Source: an uncultured Lachnospiraceae bacterium
GTDB lineage: Bacteria; Bacillota; Clostridia; Lachnospirales; Lachnospiraceae
Direction: 5' to 3'
Assembly (NCBI GenBank): GCA_910577165.1
Contig: CAJTLX010000008.1
Coordinates: 18,682 to 82,681 of the forward strand
DNA: 64,000 nt
The translations under genes and the position numbers were made by a program. The stretch's first letter is position 1, and each line of letters opens with the position of its first letter. Below the pieces are notes generated by a model, which did no database searches, was not told where the DNA came from, and saw only the letters and a program-made list of their open reading frames with translations. This document shows positions 26,196 to 35,019 of the stretch, piece after piece.

Positions 26196-27150
26196 TATTT
26201 TTTAACAGTTCTGCGAGGCCGGTGGTCGCTTCCCCGCCGGAGGAAAATTCCCTTGGACCCGTCGGCGTTTCCACCGCCTCGTCTTTTGCACTTAGATTCT
26301 TCATGCTCAGACTGATTTTACCATCTTTCACATCGCGGACTCTCACCTTGACTTCATCGCCAACCTTGAGTACCTCGCCCGGTGTTTTGATGCGCTTATC
26401 GCTGATCTGGGAGATGTGTACCAGACCGGACAGACCATCCCCAAGATCCACAAAAGCACCAAACGGCATAATCTTTTCAACTTTGCCGGAGAGGATACTT
26501 CCTATGGCAAGTTGTGACGCACGGTTATTTTTTTCCGCGACGGTCTGTGCGAGAAGGAGATCTTTGGCGGAGAGTACCAGCTTTTTCTTTTCTTTATCCA
26601 CGGTGATTACCTGTACAACAAGTTCTTTTCCAACGAAAGTGGAGAGATCCTCAACATAGGTAAGCGCGAGTTTGGACGCTGGAATAAATGCGCGGATGCC
26701 CTGCAGATAAGTGACAACGCCAGCATTTACCACCTGTGCAACTTTTACGGTTACCGGGGTATGCTCCTCCATCATCTTCTTTAAGGTATCCCATGCTAAG
26801 ATATCGTCCGCCTGCCTGCGTGAGAGTAAGATATTGCCCTCGCGGTTTTCCTTTAAGACGATAGCGGAGATCTCCTCTCCGATCTGGATGTCCGCCTTAA
26901 TGGAGAAGCGCGGATCGTTGCTTAATTCCTCCAGCTTGATAATCCCCTCAGTATAGCTGTTTAGATCAACCGTTACTTCCGTGTCAGAAATGCCGATCAC
27001 AGTTCCCGTCACAATATCTCCGGGTTTAAGTTTGCGGAAGGAGTGGTCGATCTGTGACTCAAATTCTGCCATGGATGGAATCTTTTCCTCCTTTGTGGCA
27101 GTTTCCACCTGCGGTGCATCAGTGGTCTGTTTTAATTCTTCATTTTCCAT
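26182..27150 (-). CDS. S1-domain RNA-binding protein (short ribosomal S1 type)
   Basis: 322 aa with three S1 domains: about 43-110 (GDIVTGTVIGISDTEVTVDL), about 125-195 (a diverged copy) and about 212-282 (GSILSGKVEKIMPFGAFVDL, then GLVHISQISDKRI). Gram-positive bacteria have such three- or four-domain S1 relatives annotated as 30S S1; whether it acts at the ribosome is uncertain. The promoter is at 27204-27232 and the leader has a GGCGGG/CCCGCC hairpin (27168-27191) directly before the ribosome site, a possible autoregulatory element. Confidence 0.9.
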   Translation of the reverse strand: MENEELKQTTDAPQVETATKEEKIPSMAEFESQIDHSFRKLKPGDIVTGTVIGISDTEVTVDLNSYTEGIIKLEELSNDPRFSIKADIQIGEEISAIVLKENREGNILLSRRQADDILAWDTLKKMMEEHTPVTVKVAQVVNAGVVTYLQGIRAFIPASKLALTYVEDLSTFVGKELVVQVITVDKEKKKLVLSAKDLLLAQTVAEKNNRASQLAIGSILSGKVEKIMPFGAFVDLGDGLSGLVHISQISDKRIKTPGEVLKVGDEVKVRVRDVKDGKISLSMKNLSAKDEAVETPTGPREFSSGGEATTGLAELLKNIKLS

Positions 27151-27203
27151 ATGATTACTTCCTTTCCGGCGGGTTTCTTTATGTTCCCGCCATTTTAAAG
27201 CAT

Positions 27204-27232
27204 AGTATAATCGATTTTTATGCGTACTGCAA
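27204..27232 (-). promoter_or_regulatory. Sigma-A promoter of the S1-domain gene
   Basis: On the minus strand TTGCAG (27232-27227), 17-bp spacer, TATACT (27209-27204). It lies back to back with the asnA promoter. Confidence 0.7.
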
Positions 27233-27295
27233 GCGGAAATTTTATGCGGGGGAGTCCTGGGAGGGAAAATAGCGGAAAAAAATTTGAAAAAGTCC

Positions 27296-27324
27296 TTGTG
27301 ATGTAGGAAAAAAAAGGGTATACT
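27296..27324 (+). promoter_or_regulatory. Sigma-A promoter of asnA
   Basis: TTGTGA at 27296-27301, 17-bp spacer, TATACT at 27319-27324; asnA begins 40 bp downstream. Confidence 0.7.
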
Positions 27325-27363
27325 AAAAGATAATATGTGATGAGGGATACGAGGAGGATAAAT

Positions 27364-28371
27364 ATGGACTTAGTTTTACCAAAGGGGTATGACCCTAAGC
27401 TTAGTGTACGGCAGACGCAGGAGGCAATCAAGTATATCCGTGATACGTTTCAGAAGGAGTTCGGGAAGGAACTGAATCTTGAGCGTATCTCTGCGCCGCT
27501 CTTTGTAGAAAAAAATTCAGGGCTTAACGACGACTTAAACGGGGTGGAGCGAAAGGTTAGCTTTGACCTGGCCGGAGTTCCGGGCGAGGATGTGGAAGTT
27601 GTGCAGTCGCTTGCAAAATGGAAGCGCATGGCATTAAAACGCTATGGGTTTTTGCCGGGCGAGGGACTTTATACCAATATGAATGCGATCCGGCGCGATG
27701 AGGAATTGGATAATCTTCATTCCTGTTATGTGGATCAGTGGGATTGGGAGAAAGTGATTACAAGGAAGGAGCGCACAGTCGAAACCTTGCAGTCTGTGGT
27801 GCGTCAAATCTTTAAGGTAATTAAACATATGGAACATGAAGTCTGGTATAAATATCCGCAGGCAGTAAAACATCTGCCGGATGATATTTATTTTATCAGT
27901 TCGGAGGAACTGCTTGAAAAATATCCGGATAAGACACCGAAGGAGCGCGAAAATGCGATAACAAGGGAGCATGGCTGCGTTTTTGTGATGAAGATCGGCG
28001 ATAAACTTTCCGATGGACAGCCGCATGATGGACGCGCGCCGGACTACGATGACTGGGCGTTGAATGGGGATATTCTGTTTTGGTACGAACTGCTTGGCTG
28101 CGCACTTGAGATTTCAAGTATGGGAATTCGCGTTGATGAGGCTTCACTTGCCTCGCAGTTAAAAAAAGCGGGCTGTGAGGAGCGCGAAAATCTGCCGTAC
28201 CACCAGATGCTTCTTGCGGGGGAACTTCCCCTAACCATCGGCGGCGGGATCGGTCAGTCGCGCCTGTGTATGCTTTTGCTCGACCGCGCCCATGTCGGGG
28301 AGGTACAGGCAAGCATCTGGCCGGAACAGATGCGCCAGATCTGCAGGGAGCATGAGATTATTCTTCTGTAG
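27364..28371 (+). CDS. asnA: Aspartate--ammonia ligase
   Basis: 335 aa. Makes asparagine from aspartate, ATP and free ammonia; the fold is that of class II tRNA synthetases. ATG 27364 is chosen over 27337 because GAGGAGGA lies just before it and the family begins MDLVLPKGY-like. Motifs: RISAPLFVEKNSGLNDDLNG, DQWDWEKVI and the C-terminal GGGIGQSRLCMLLL with the motif-3 arginine. Full family length. It stands alone behind its own promoter, upstream of ppk1. Confidence 0.95.
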   Translation: MDLVLPKGYDPKLSVRQTQEAIKYIRDTFQKEFGKELNLERISAPLFVEKNSGLNDDLNGVERKVSFDLAGVPGEDVEVVQSLAKWKRMALKRYGFLPGEGLYTNMNAIRRDEELDNLHSCYVDQWDWEKVITRKERTVETLQSVVRQIFKVIKHMEHEVWYKYPQAVKHLPDDIYFISSEELLEKYPDKTPKERENAITREHGCVFVMKIGDKLSDGQPHDGRAPDYDDWALNGDILFWYELLGCALEISSMGIRVDEASLASQLKKAGCEERENLPYHQMLLAGELPLTIGGGIGQSRLCMLLLDRAHVGEVQASIWPEQMRQICREHEIILL

Positions 28372-28516
28372 TACAGTATAGATAAGATGGGGGATGGCAG
28401 AGCGGGGAGATTATATCAGATGTGGGGGTGACTCTCCCTTAGCGGATTGCAGAGGCGTACATAAGAATAATGGCAAGAAGAAAATAAATGCATCGGCAGG
28501 AAAGGAGAAGATAAAA

Positions 28517-31036
28517 ATGGGGGAAAAGAAAAGTGAAGAGATAAAAGCAAATTGTTATTCTAATCGAGAATTATCCTGGCTAAAATTTAATGGTCGTGTC
28601 CTTGAGGAGGCGGCGGATGAATCCGTGCCTTTAGCGGAGCGGCTGACCTTCGCGTCGATTTTTCAGAGCAATCTGGATGAATTTTTTATGGTGCGCGTCG
28701 GCTCACTGCATGACCAGATGTTATATTCGCCAGATTTATGTGAGAACAAGACAAAACTTACACCGCAACAGCAAATTACAGCAATTTTGGAGGAGAGCAG
28801 GGAACTTTGCAGGGAAAAAGACAGGATCTACTTTGAGCTGATGGATCAGATACAACAAAAGGGCGGCGTGGAGCTGATCAATTTCGCAAAGCTTTCCGAG
28901 GAGGATGCTGCGTATCTGGAAGTTTATTTTAATACGGAGATCCGCCCGTTAATCTCGCCGCAAGTCGTGGGGAAACGCCAGCCATTTCCCTTTTTAAAGA
29001 ATAAGGAAATCTATGCGGTCGTGGCACTCGAAGCAAAAAACAGCGACAAAATCGGGATTGTGCCGTGCAATAATGGGTTGTTTGAACGTTTGATTCAGCT
29101 AAAGACTGATCCGAACCGCTTTATGCTTGTGGAGGAGTTAATTTTGCATTTCGCGCCGGAGATTTTTGATCATTACAAGATCAAGTCCAAATCGCTGCTG
29201 CGCGTAGTGCGCAATGCCGATCTGGAGATCGAGGAGGAGAGCGTATTTGAAGAGCTTCCCGCAGAGCAGGGGATCGATTACCGCGAGGCGATGGTGGAAC
29301 TTTTAAAACGCCGCAAAAAACTCTGTGCGGTGCGGGCGGAATTAAGCCGCACACTCGATGCAGAGATCGTAGAGAAATTATGTGAGCATCTTGATCTGAC
29401 AAAAGAACAGATTTTTTATATTGAATCGCCGCTCGATCTCTCCTTTGTCTTCCAGCTTCAGGATTCCTTAAAGGGAAAGCCGGAATTCTTTTATGAGAAG
29501 CGCGTGCCGCAAAGAAGCGCGATGGTTCGGGAGGATCTGCCGATGATGGAGCAGATTGCAAAGAGGGATATTCTTTTGTCCTATCCTTATGAGAGTATTC
29601 AGCCGTTTTTGCGGCTGCTCGACGAGGCGGCATCCGACCCGGAGGTGGTCTCGATGAAGATGACGCTCTATCGGGTGGCAAAATACAGCAAGGTGATTGA
29701 CGCGCTGATCAAGGCGGCGGAAAACGGCAAGGAAGTTGTGGTCTTAGTTGAGCTGCGCGCGCGTTTCGACGAGGAAAATAATATCGGCTGGTCAAGGCGA
29801 TTGGAGGAGGCGGGATGCCGCATTATCTACGGGTTGGACGGGTATAAAGTGCATTCAAAACTCTGCCTTATCACGCGCAAGACAAAGAAGAAAATACAGT
29901 ATATCACCCAGATTGGAACGGGAAATTATAATGAGAAGACCGCGATGCTCTACACGGATTATTCTTTGATGACCGCATCGATGGAGGTTGGGTTAGAGGC
30001 GTTGATGGTGTTTAACGCGCTCTCAATGGGGCAGTTTTGTGAGCCGGTGACAAAGCATTTGTTAGTTGCGCCGAACGGGCTGCGACCGGGAATTTTAGAG
30101 TGTATGGACGAGGAGATCGCGATCGCCAAAAAAGGCGGGCGCGGCTATATCGGGGTAAAATTAAATTCGCTGACGGATAAGGTGCTGATTGAAAAGCTGA
30201 TTGAGGCATCCCAGGCGGGGGTGAAGGTTGAGCTGGTCATTCGCGGTATCTGCTGTCTGAATCCGGGGATTAAGGGTTTTACAGATAATATTACTGTGGT
30301 CAGCATTGTGGGAAGATTTTTGGAACACGCGAGAATTTATATTTTTGGAACGGGGGCACGCAGAATTCTCTATATTTCCTCCGCGGATTTTATGACGCGC
30401 AATACTGTGCGTCGGGTCGAGGTAGCTGTGCGTGTGGAATCGGATCCGCTTGCCAACCGGATTGCCCAGATGTTTAAGACAATGCTCTCCGATAATGTCA
30501 AGGGCAGACTGATGAAATCTGACGGTACTTATGTGCATAGAAAAGTGTGCAAAAAAGAGATCAATTCTCAGGAAGTATTTTATCAGAAGGCCTATGAGCA
30601 GGCGGAGAAGGCATTGAAGGAAAAAGAGGCGAGGGAAGCAAAAGAGGCGAGAAAGGCGGAGGAAGAGAAAAAGAAGGAACTGGAAAAATATGAAAAAGAA
30701 GAGAAGCATAGGGGAACGAAAAAGAAAGAGATAAAGAAGGAAGAGAAAAATACCGAAAAAGAGGAGAGTGTGGTAACAGAGGAAATTGCGCAGGAGAAGG
30801 TGGAGAGGGAGAGTGAAAAGCCTGTGGAAAAAACCTCCCTAAAGACAGTTAAGCGTAAAAAGTCCGAGGAAAAAGTCTCTCCAAAGACAGTTAATGCGGT
30901 TAAGCGCGAAAAAACAGAAAAGAAAGAAAAAAATCCAGAAACTGCGGTGCCAAGGCGCAGGGCTTCCACACCTCGCAAAACCTCAAAGAAAGCCGGGGCG
31001 GAAAATTTAGAAAAATCCGGCGGGGAAAACAAATAA
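28517..31036 (+). CDS. ppk1: Polyphosphate kinase 1 with a long Lys/Glu-rich tail
   Basis: 839 aa from ATG 28517 (AAAGGAG 9 bp upstream; earlier in-frame starts lack such a site). Makes polyphosphate from ATP. All four PPK1 domains are present: N domain (NRELSWLKFNGRVLEEA), head domain and two phospholipase-D-like catalytic domains with the phospho-histidine in YKVHSKLCLI and the second His in HARIYIF. After about residue 690, where PPK1 usually ends, there is a tail of about 140 residues rich in Lys, Glu and Thr with predicted coiled coil. No ppx gene is adjacent. Confidence 0.95.
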   Translation: MGEKKSEEIKANCYSNRELSWLKFNGRVLEEAADESVPLAERLTFASIFQSNLDEFFMVRVGSLHDQMLYSPDLCENKTKLTPQQQITAILEESRELCREKDRIYFELMDQIQQKGGVELINFAKLSEEDAAYLEVYFNTEIRPLISPQVVGKRQPFPFLKNKEIYAVVALEAKNSDKIGIVPCNNGLFERLIQLKTDPNRFMLVEELILHFAPEIFDHYKIKSKSLLRVVRNADLEIEEESVFEELPAEQGIDYREAMVELLKRRKKLCAVRAELSRTLDAEIVEKLCEHLDLTKEQIFYIESPLDLSFVFQLQDSLKGKPEFFYEKRVPQRSAMVREDLPMMEQIAKRDILLSYPYESIQPFLRLLDEAASDPEVVSMKMTLYRVAKYSKVIDALIKAAENGKEVVVLVELRARFDEENNIGWSRRLEEAGCRIIYGLDGYKVHSKLCLITRKTKKKIQYITQIGTGNYNEKTAMLYTDYSLMTASMEVGLEALMVFNALSMGQFCEPVTKHLLVAPNGLRPGILECMDEEIAIAKKGGRGYIGVKLNSLTDKVLIEKLIEASQAGVKVELVIRGICCLNPGIKGFTDNITVVSIVGRFLEHARIYIFGTGARRILYISSADFMTRNTVRRVEVAVRVESDPLANRIAQMFKTMLSDNVKGRLMKSDGTYVHRKVCKKEINSQEVFYQKAYEQAEKALKEKEAREAKEARKAEEEKKKELEKYEKEEKHRGTKKKEIKKEEKNTEKEESVVTEEIAQEKVERESEKPVEKTSLKTVKRKKSEEKVSPKTVNAVKREKTEKKEKNPETAVPRRRASTPRKTSKKAGAENLEKSGGENK

Positions 31037-31061
31037 AAAATAAGGCGGATACGCTTATTTT
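31037..31061 (+). terminator. Weak hairpin after ppk1
   Basis: AAAATAAGGCG, loop GATA, CGCTTATTTT: an A-rich/T-rich stem with one bulge directly after the ppk1 stop, ending in TTTT. Modest stability, so only a possible terminator. Confidence 0.45.
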
Positions 31062-31199
31062 CAGGCAGGTTTCCGTGCGGAGCGTCACGGGATGGTCTGT
31101 GCGCAAAAAAAACTGATTATTTATCGGGCAATAAACTTTGCGCAGCGGGAAATTGGAGTTTCCCTACAATAATGAAAACGCTCCGGAATGGAGGATAAA

Positions 31200-32273
31200 A
31201 TGAGAAAAATTGGTATGTTGACAAGCGGCGGTGACTGCCAGGCACTCAATGCGACAATGCGCGGCGTGGCGAAGGGATTGTTTAGCAGCGGTGAAAAAAT
31301 TGAGATCTTCGGTTTTATTGAGGGGTATCGCGGGCTGATGCAGGGCAATTACCGGAAAATGTCGGAGAAGGATTTCTCCGGTATCTTAACGCGCGGCGGC
31401 ACTATTCTTGGTACATCGCGCCAGCCGTTCAAACAGATGCGTGTGGTGGAAGATGGTTTTGACAAGGTGAAAGCCATGAAGGAAACCTACCGGAAGCTGG
31501 ATCTTGACTGCCTGGTGGTGCTTGGCGGCAACGGTTCACAAAAGAGTGCGAATATGCTTTACGAGGAAGGGCTGAATGTGATCGGTCTGCCAAAGACAAT
31601 CGACAATGATATTTGGGGAACGGATGTGACTTTTGGTTTCCAGAGTGCGGTGGAGATCGCGACAGAGGCCATCGACAATATTCATACGACGGCGGAGTCC
31701 CACGGACGCGTGTTTATCCTGGAGCTGATGGGGCATAAAGTTGGCTGGGTAACGCTGCACGCGGGGATTGCGGGCGGTGCGGATGTTATTTTGATCCCGG
31801 AGATCCCTTACGATATCAAGGTGATCTGCAAGGCACTGCGCGACCGTGAGAAAGCGGGCAAGAGCTTCTCGATCATCGCGGTAGCGGAGGGTGCGATCTC
31901 AAAGGAGACAGCGGCACTCTCAAAGAAGGAGCGCAAGGAGAAGATTGCAAGTTCCAAATATCCGTCAGCTGCCTATGAGATTGCGGCAAAAATTACAGAA
32001 AAGACAGGGCAGGAAGTGCGTGTTACCGTGCCGGGACATACGCAGCGCGGCGGCAGCCCATGCCCGTATGACCGTGTTCTTTCCAGCCGCTTAGGTGCGA
32101 TGGGCGCGAAGCTTATCTTAAATGAGGATTACGGCAAGCTGGTGGTAATGCGCAATGATGATGTTACCGCAATTCCGCTTGCAGAAAGCGCGGGAAAATT
32201 GAAATACGTGGATCCGAAGGACGATATTATTGACAGTGCAAGAATGTTGGGGATTTCGTTTGGGGATAAATAG
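31200..32273 (+). CDS. pfkA: 6-phosphofructokinase, GGNGS variant
   Basis: 357 aa from ATG 31200, 5 bp after GGAGG. PFK-A fold with TSGGDCQALNAT at the phosphate loop, PKTIDNDIWGTD (catalytic Asp), HGRVFILELMG and PGHTQRGGSPCPYD. The nucleotide-site motif reads LGGNGSQKSA rather than GGDGS of standard ATP enzymes or GGDDS of PPi enzymes, and the protein is about 35 residues longer than classical PfkA. It belongs to a clostridial side branch whose phosphoryl donor cannot be read from sequence. It ends at a strong terminator. Confidence 0.9.
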   Translation: MRKIGMLTSGGDCQALNATMRGVAKGLFSSGEKIEIFGFIEGYRGLMQGNYRKMSEKDFSGILTRGGTILGTSRQPFKQMRVVEDGFDKVKAMKETYRKLDLDCLVVLGGNGSQKSANMLYEEGLNVIGLPKTIDNDIWGTDVTFGFQSAVEIATEAIDNIHTTAESHGRVFILELMGHKVGWVTLHAGIAGGADVILIPEIPYDIKVICKALRDREKAGKSFSIIAVAEGAISKETAALSKKERKEKIASSKYPSAAYEIAAKITEKTGQEVRVTVPGHTQRGGSPCPYDRVLSSRLGAMGAKLILNEDYGKLVVMRNDDVTAIPLAESAGKLKYVDPKDDIIDSARMLGISFGDK

Positions 32274-32305
32274 GCAAATAGTTTAGAGGGTTAATTAATC
32301 TAATA

Positions 32306-32345
32306 AGCAGACTGCCCGCTAGTTTTTTGCGGCGGGCAGTCTGCT
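32306..32345. terminator. Perfect 14-bp bidirectional terminator
   Basis: AGCAGACTGCCCGC and GCGGGCAGTCTGCT around a 12-base loop. It lies between pfkA (+) and an unknown gene (-) and overlaps the last codons of the latter, whose stop codon is inside the loop edge. Confidence 0.88.
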
Positions 32346-33077
32346 AGTTTTCTCATATACATATAAATTTTTTTGCTTCCCCACCCGGTTTACCGCGCCG
32401 ACAAAATATAATATATTCAGTGATACATTGGCGAGGGGCTGATTGATCTGCGCCGCCGTTTTAAAATCTTTCGATGTAAACTGCTCTGGAAGATTATCCG
32501 GGATAAGATGTGAGTAATCTTGGATATTATTTAATGTAATTTCCCCATATAAAGCGAGGGGAATCGAGTCAATTTTACTTGCCCCCTTATGTTTGTCCTT
32601 ACTCCAGCCGTCAAGGAAGCGGTATTCTTCCACATCAAGCAGAGTAATATGAATATGTAGATTCTTGTCGGTCAGATAGGGTTTAATCCGGTAAAGTTCT
32701 GGAAAAACGGCATAGGGACTGCCGTGTTTTGGGGATTTGCGCGGTGCAGTTATCTCTCCGGTCAGCGGATCAATGTAGCGCAGGTATTTTGTATGCGCGA
32801 CGGGATAGACAATATTTACGTCGCACAGCGGCAAAAATGCATTCAGTTTACGGCGCAGGGTATTGAAATTGCGGGTCTGGATCTCAAAAATTTCCCTTCC
32901 CGTATAGGCATCTGCCACAAATCCTGCAAGCTTTTTCTCGTGGTGTGTAATATCCGGCGCGTAATAATTTTTTAGAACAGCGTGGATGGTTTTCTCCGCG
33001 AGCGTGCCAATTCCAGCGCGTTCTATATTTTCGTGAAGAATGCGGCGGCGGGCCTCTTCAAAACATAGATTTTCCAT
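32319..33077 (-). CDS. Unknown protein, possible PD-(D/E)XK-like nuclease fold
   Basis: 252 aa, intact, no signal or membrane segment. The N-terminal half has GTLAEKTIHAVLKNYY, then GFVADAYTGREIFEIQTRNF: a Glu on a helix, an Asp, then E-x-Q on the next strand, which resembles the core of PD-(D/E)XK nucleases with Gln in place of Lys. The C terminus (SLNILYFVGAVNRVGKQKNLYVYEK) could be a winged helix. This is pattern recognition, not proof. It is divergent from an ABC exporter and both share a palindromic promoter region. Confidence 0.75.
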   Translation of the reverse strand: MENLCFEEARRRILHENIERAGIGTLAEKTIHAVLKNYYAPDITHHEKKLAGFVADAYTGREIFEIQTRNFNTLRRKLNAFLPLCDVNIVYPVAHTKYLRYIDPLTGEITAPRKSPKHGSPYAVFPELYRIKPYLTDKNLHIHITLLDVEEYRFLDGWSKDKHKGASKIDSIPLALYGEITLNNIQDYSHLIPDNLPEQFTSKDFKTAAQINQPLANVSLNILYFVGAVNRVGKQKNLYVYEKTSRLPAAKN

Positions 33078-33091
33078 AGTAAATCTCCGTA

Positions 33092-33143
33092 GATAGTAAA
33101 ATAATAAAATATGGTATAATTATAATACCATTTTAAAGGATTG
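33092..33143. promoter_or_regulatory. Divergent promoter with central palindrome
   Basis: ATGGTAT, seven bases, ATACCAT at 33111-33131. The palindrome contains a TATAAT box on each strand. On the minus strand TTTACA with a 17-bp spacer pairs with TATAAT; the plus strand lacks a clear -35. A repressor bound here would shut off both the unknown gene and the ABC operon. Confidence 0.55.
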
Positions 33144-33225
33144 TAAAGGTAAAGCAGGAAAAGAGAGAAAAATTACTTCAGCGATAAATAAAACGATATT
33201 GATCATGCAGAGGAGATAAATTTGA

Positions 33226-35019
33226 ATGAAATTTGTAAAAAATATTGTCTTCAGTGTGCAGGAAATAGCGAGAGCTTCGAGGGGAGCTTTGTTTTTCCTG
33301 ATATTTTTATCGATGTTCAATGCATTTTTTTCAATCTGTGATGTTGTTTATCTGAAAGTTCTGATCGATTATGCTCTTTTGGAAAATTTTTACTTTCCCT
33401 TGCTGCTCTCTGGGTTGTGCATCTATCTCGTGCTGGTTTTTCTCTCAAAGGTAGTGACGGGACTATTTGCCGCACTCTTTACAAATGCCCTGGAGGGAAA
33501 GGTGATGGCGCGCTCAAATGGCATACTGTACAAAAAAATTCTCTCGATTGGCGCAGCACATTATAATGATACAGAATTTTATAATCAGCTCTCATTGGCG
33601 ATGAGAGAGAATGGTATTCGGTATTTTCAGCTTGTAATGCAGATCTTTTCTTTTTTGCAGAGTGCCATTGTGGGATTTACTGTGTTTAGCATTTACGGCG
33701 ATCTGGTGATCTTACTTGCCTGCGCGCTTTCCACACTTAATTATATGCTGTATTTTTTCTGGGCGAATAAAAAGAATTATCAGTTTACAAAGCAGGAAGA
33801 ACCATATGAGAGATTGGTGGATTATTTTAATCATATTTTTTACCGCAGAGAGTATGCGGAGGAACTTCGCAGCAGCAGAGGGATACAATCGCTTTTACTA
33901 AAAAAATATGATGGGGAAACCGAAAAGGATATTGAGAGAACTAATAAATATTTACATATATTTGTAACCAGAAGTAATCTTATGCTCTGCCTGGATGGTT
34001 TGATTTTGTGGGCGGTTGCCGTCTATGTTTCCGCACAGATATTGAATCTTAAAATTTCTACTGGGGAATTCTTGGTGATGATCAATATTGTTTCGTCGAT
34101 CTCCGGGCAGCTGATCGAAATTTTTAAAGTGCTGCCGGATATTGCCACATCGGTTCGCTATGTGGGGGATATCCGGGGAATTCTTGACTATCCAAAAGAT
34201 TTCGGGGGAGAAATGATTTGTGAGGATTTTGAGCGTCTGGAATTTCGCCATGTCACCTTCGCTTATCCATCCTCCGCCTTTGCAATTCGCGATATAAATT
34301 TTGTGATTGGAAAAAATGAGATTGTTGCTCTGGTAGGCAAAAACGGTTCCGGGAAATCGACATTGGTGGATCTTTTTACTGGGCTTATCCGTCCGGAGAA
34401 CGGCGAGATTTTATTTAATGACAGGGCATATCAGGAGTATGATATCCGGAGTATCAGAAAACTTTTTGGAACAGTATTTCAGGATTTTCAAATTTATGAG
34501 GCTTCGGTTGCGGAAAATATTTTGATGCGGGAAGTGGAGTCAAAAGAGGATCGCGTCCTGGTGGAGGAGGCACTGCGCTATGCGGGACTATATGAGAAAA
34601 TTACCGCAATGGAAAAAGGGATGGACAGTGTAATTTGCGGTGGGGAATTCTCCGGCGGGGAATGCCAGAGGCTTGCAATTGCCAGAGCATATGCAAAGAA
34701 AGCACCAGTGCTTGTCTTTGATGAGCCGACAGGAAATTTGGATATCTATGCGTCACGGGCATTTTATCATGCGATGTTTGGGATGAGAGAAAAGGGAAAG
34801 ACCATTTTATTTATCACACATAAACTTTATTATGCGTCGCAGGCGGACAAAATTTTTTATCTGGAGGACGGTACAATTATGGAGAGTGGAAGTCACAGAG
34901 AATTATTAGATCGGAGAGGGAGATATGCTGCGCTGTATGCCATGCAGAAAAGGGAGCTATTTGCGAAGGAGGCTTTGGAAGACGATGGGTTAGTACCGAC
35001 TAACGGAGGAGAAGAATGA
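33226..35019 (+). CDS. ABC exporter half-transporter (permease fused to ATPase), first of pair
   Basis: 597 aa. Six hydrophobic segments (about 20-300) form the exporter membrane domain; the ATPase domain (about 335-580) has Walker A GKNGSGKST, Q loop in FQDFQIYEA, signature SGGECQ, Walker B VLVFDEPTGNLD and switch His in THK. The last four bases overlap the next gene (ATGA), so the two proteins are made together and probably form a heterodimer. Substrate unknown; no peptide precursor or peptidase gene is nearby. Confidence 0.9.
   Translation: MKFVKNIVFSVQEIARASRGALFFLIFLSMFNAFFSICDVVYLKVLIDYALLENFYFPLLLSGLCIYLVLVFLSKVVTGLFAALFTNALEGKVMARSNGILYKKILSIGAAHYNDTEFYNQLSLAMRENGIRYFQLVMQIFSFLQSAIVGFTVFSIYGDLVILLACALSTLNYMLYFFWANKKNYQFTKQEEPYERLVDYFNHIFYRREYAEELRSSRGIQSLLLKKYDGETEKDIERTNKYLHIFVTRSNLMLCLDGLILWAVAVYVSAQILNLKISTGEFLVMINIVSSISGQLIEIFKVLPDIATSVRYVGDIRGILDYPKDFGGEMICEDFERLEFRHVTFAYPSSAFAIRDINFVIGKNEIVALVGKNGSGKSTLVDLFTGLIRPENGEILFNDRAYQEYDIRSIRKLFGTVFQDFQIYEASVAENILMREVESKEDRVLVEEALRYAGLYEKITAMEKGMDSVICGGEFSGGECQRLAIARAYAKKAPVLVFDEPTGNLDIYASRAFYHAMFGMREKGKTILFITHKLYYASQADKIFYLEDGTIMESGSHRELLDRRGRYAALYAMQKRELFAKEALEDDGLVPTNGGEE

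Noticed and set aside
29181..29681. Minus-strand frame inside ppk1
   Set aside because: Arg/Pro/Ser-rich shadow of a coding region with no start signal.
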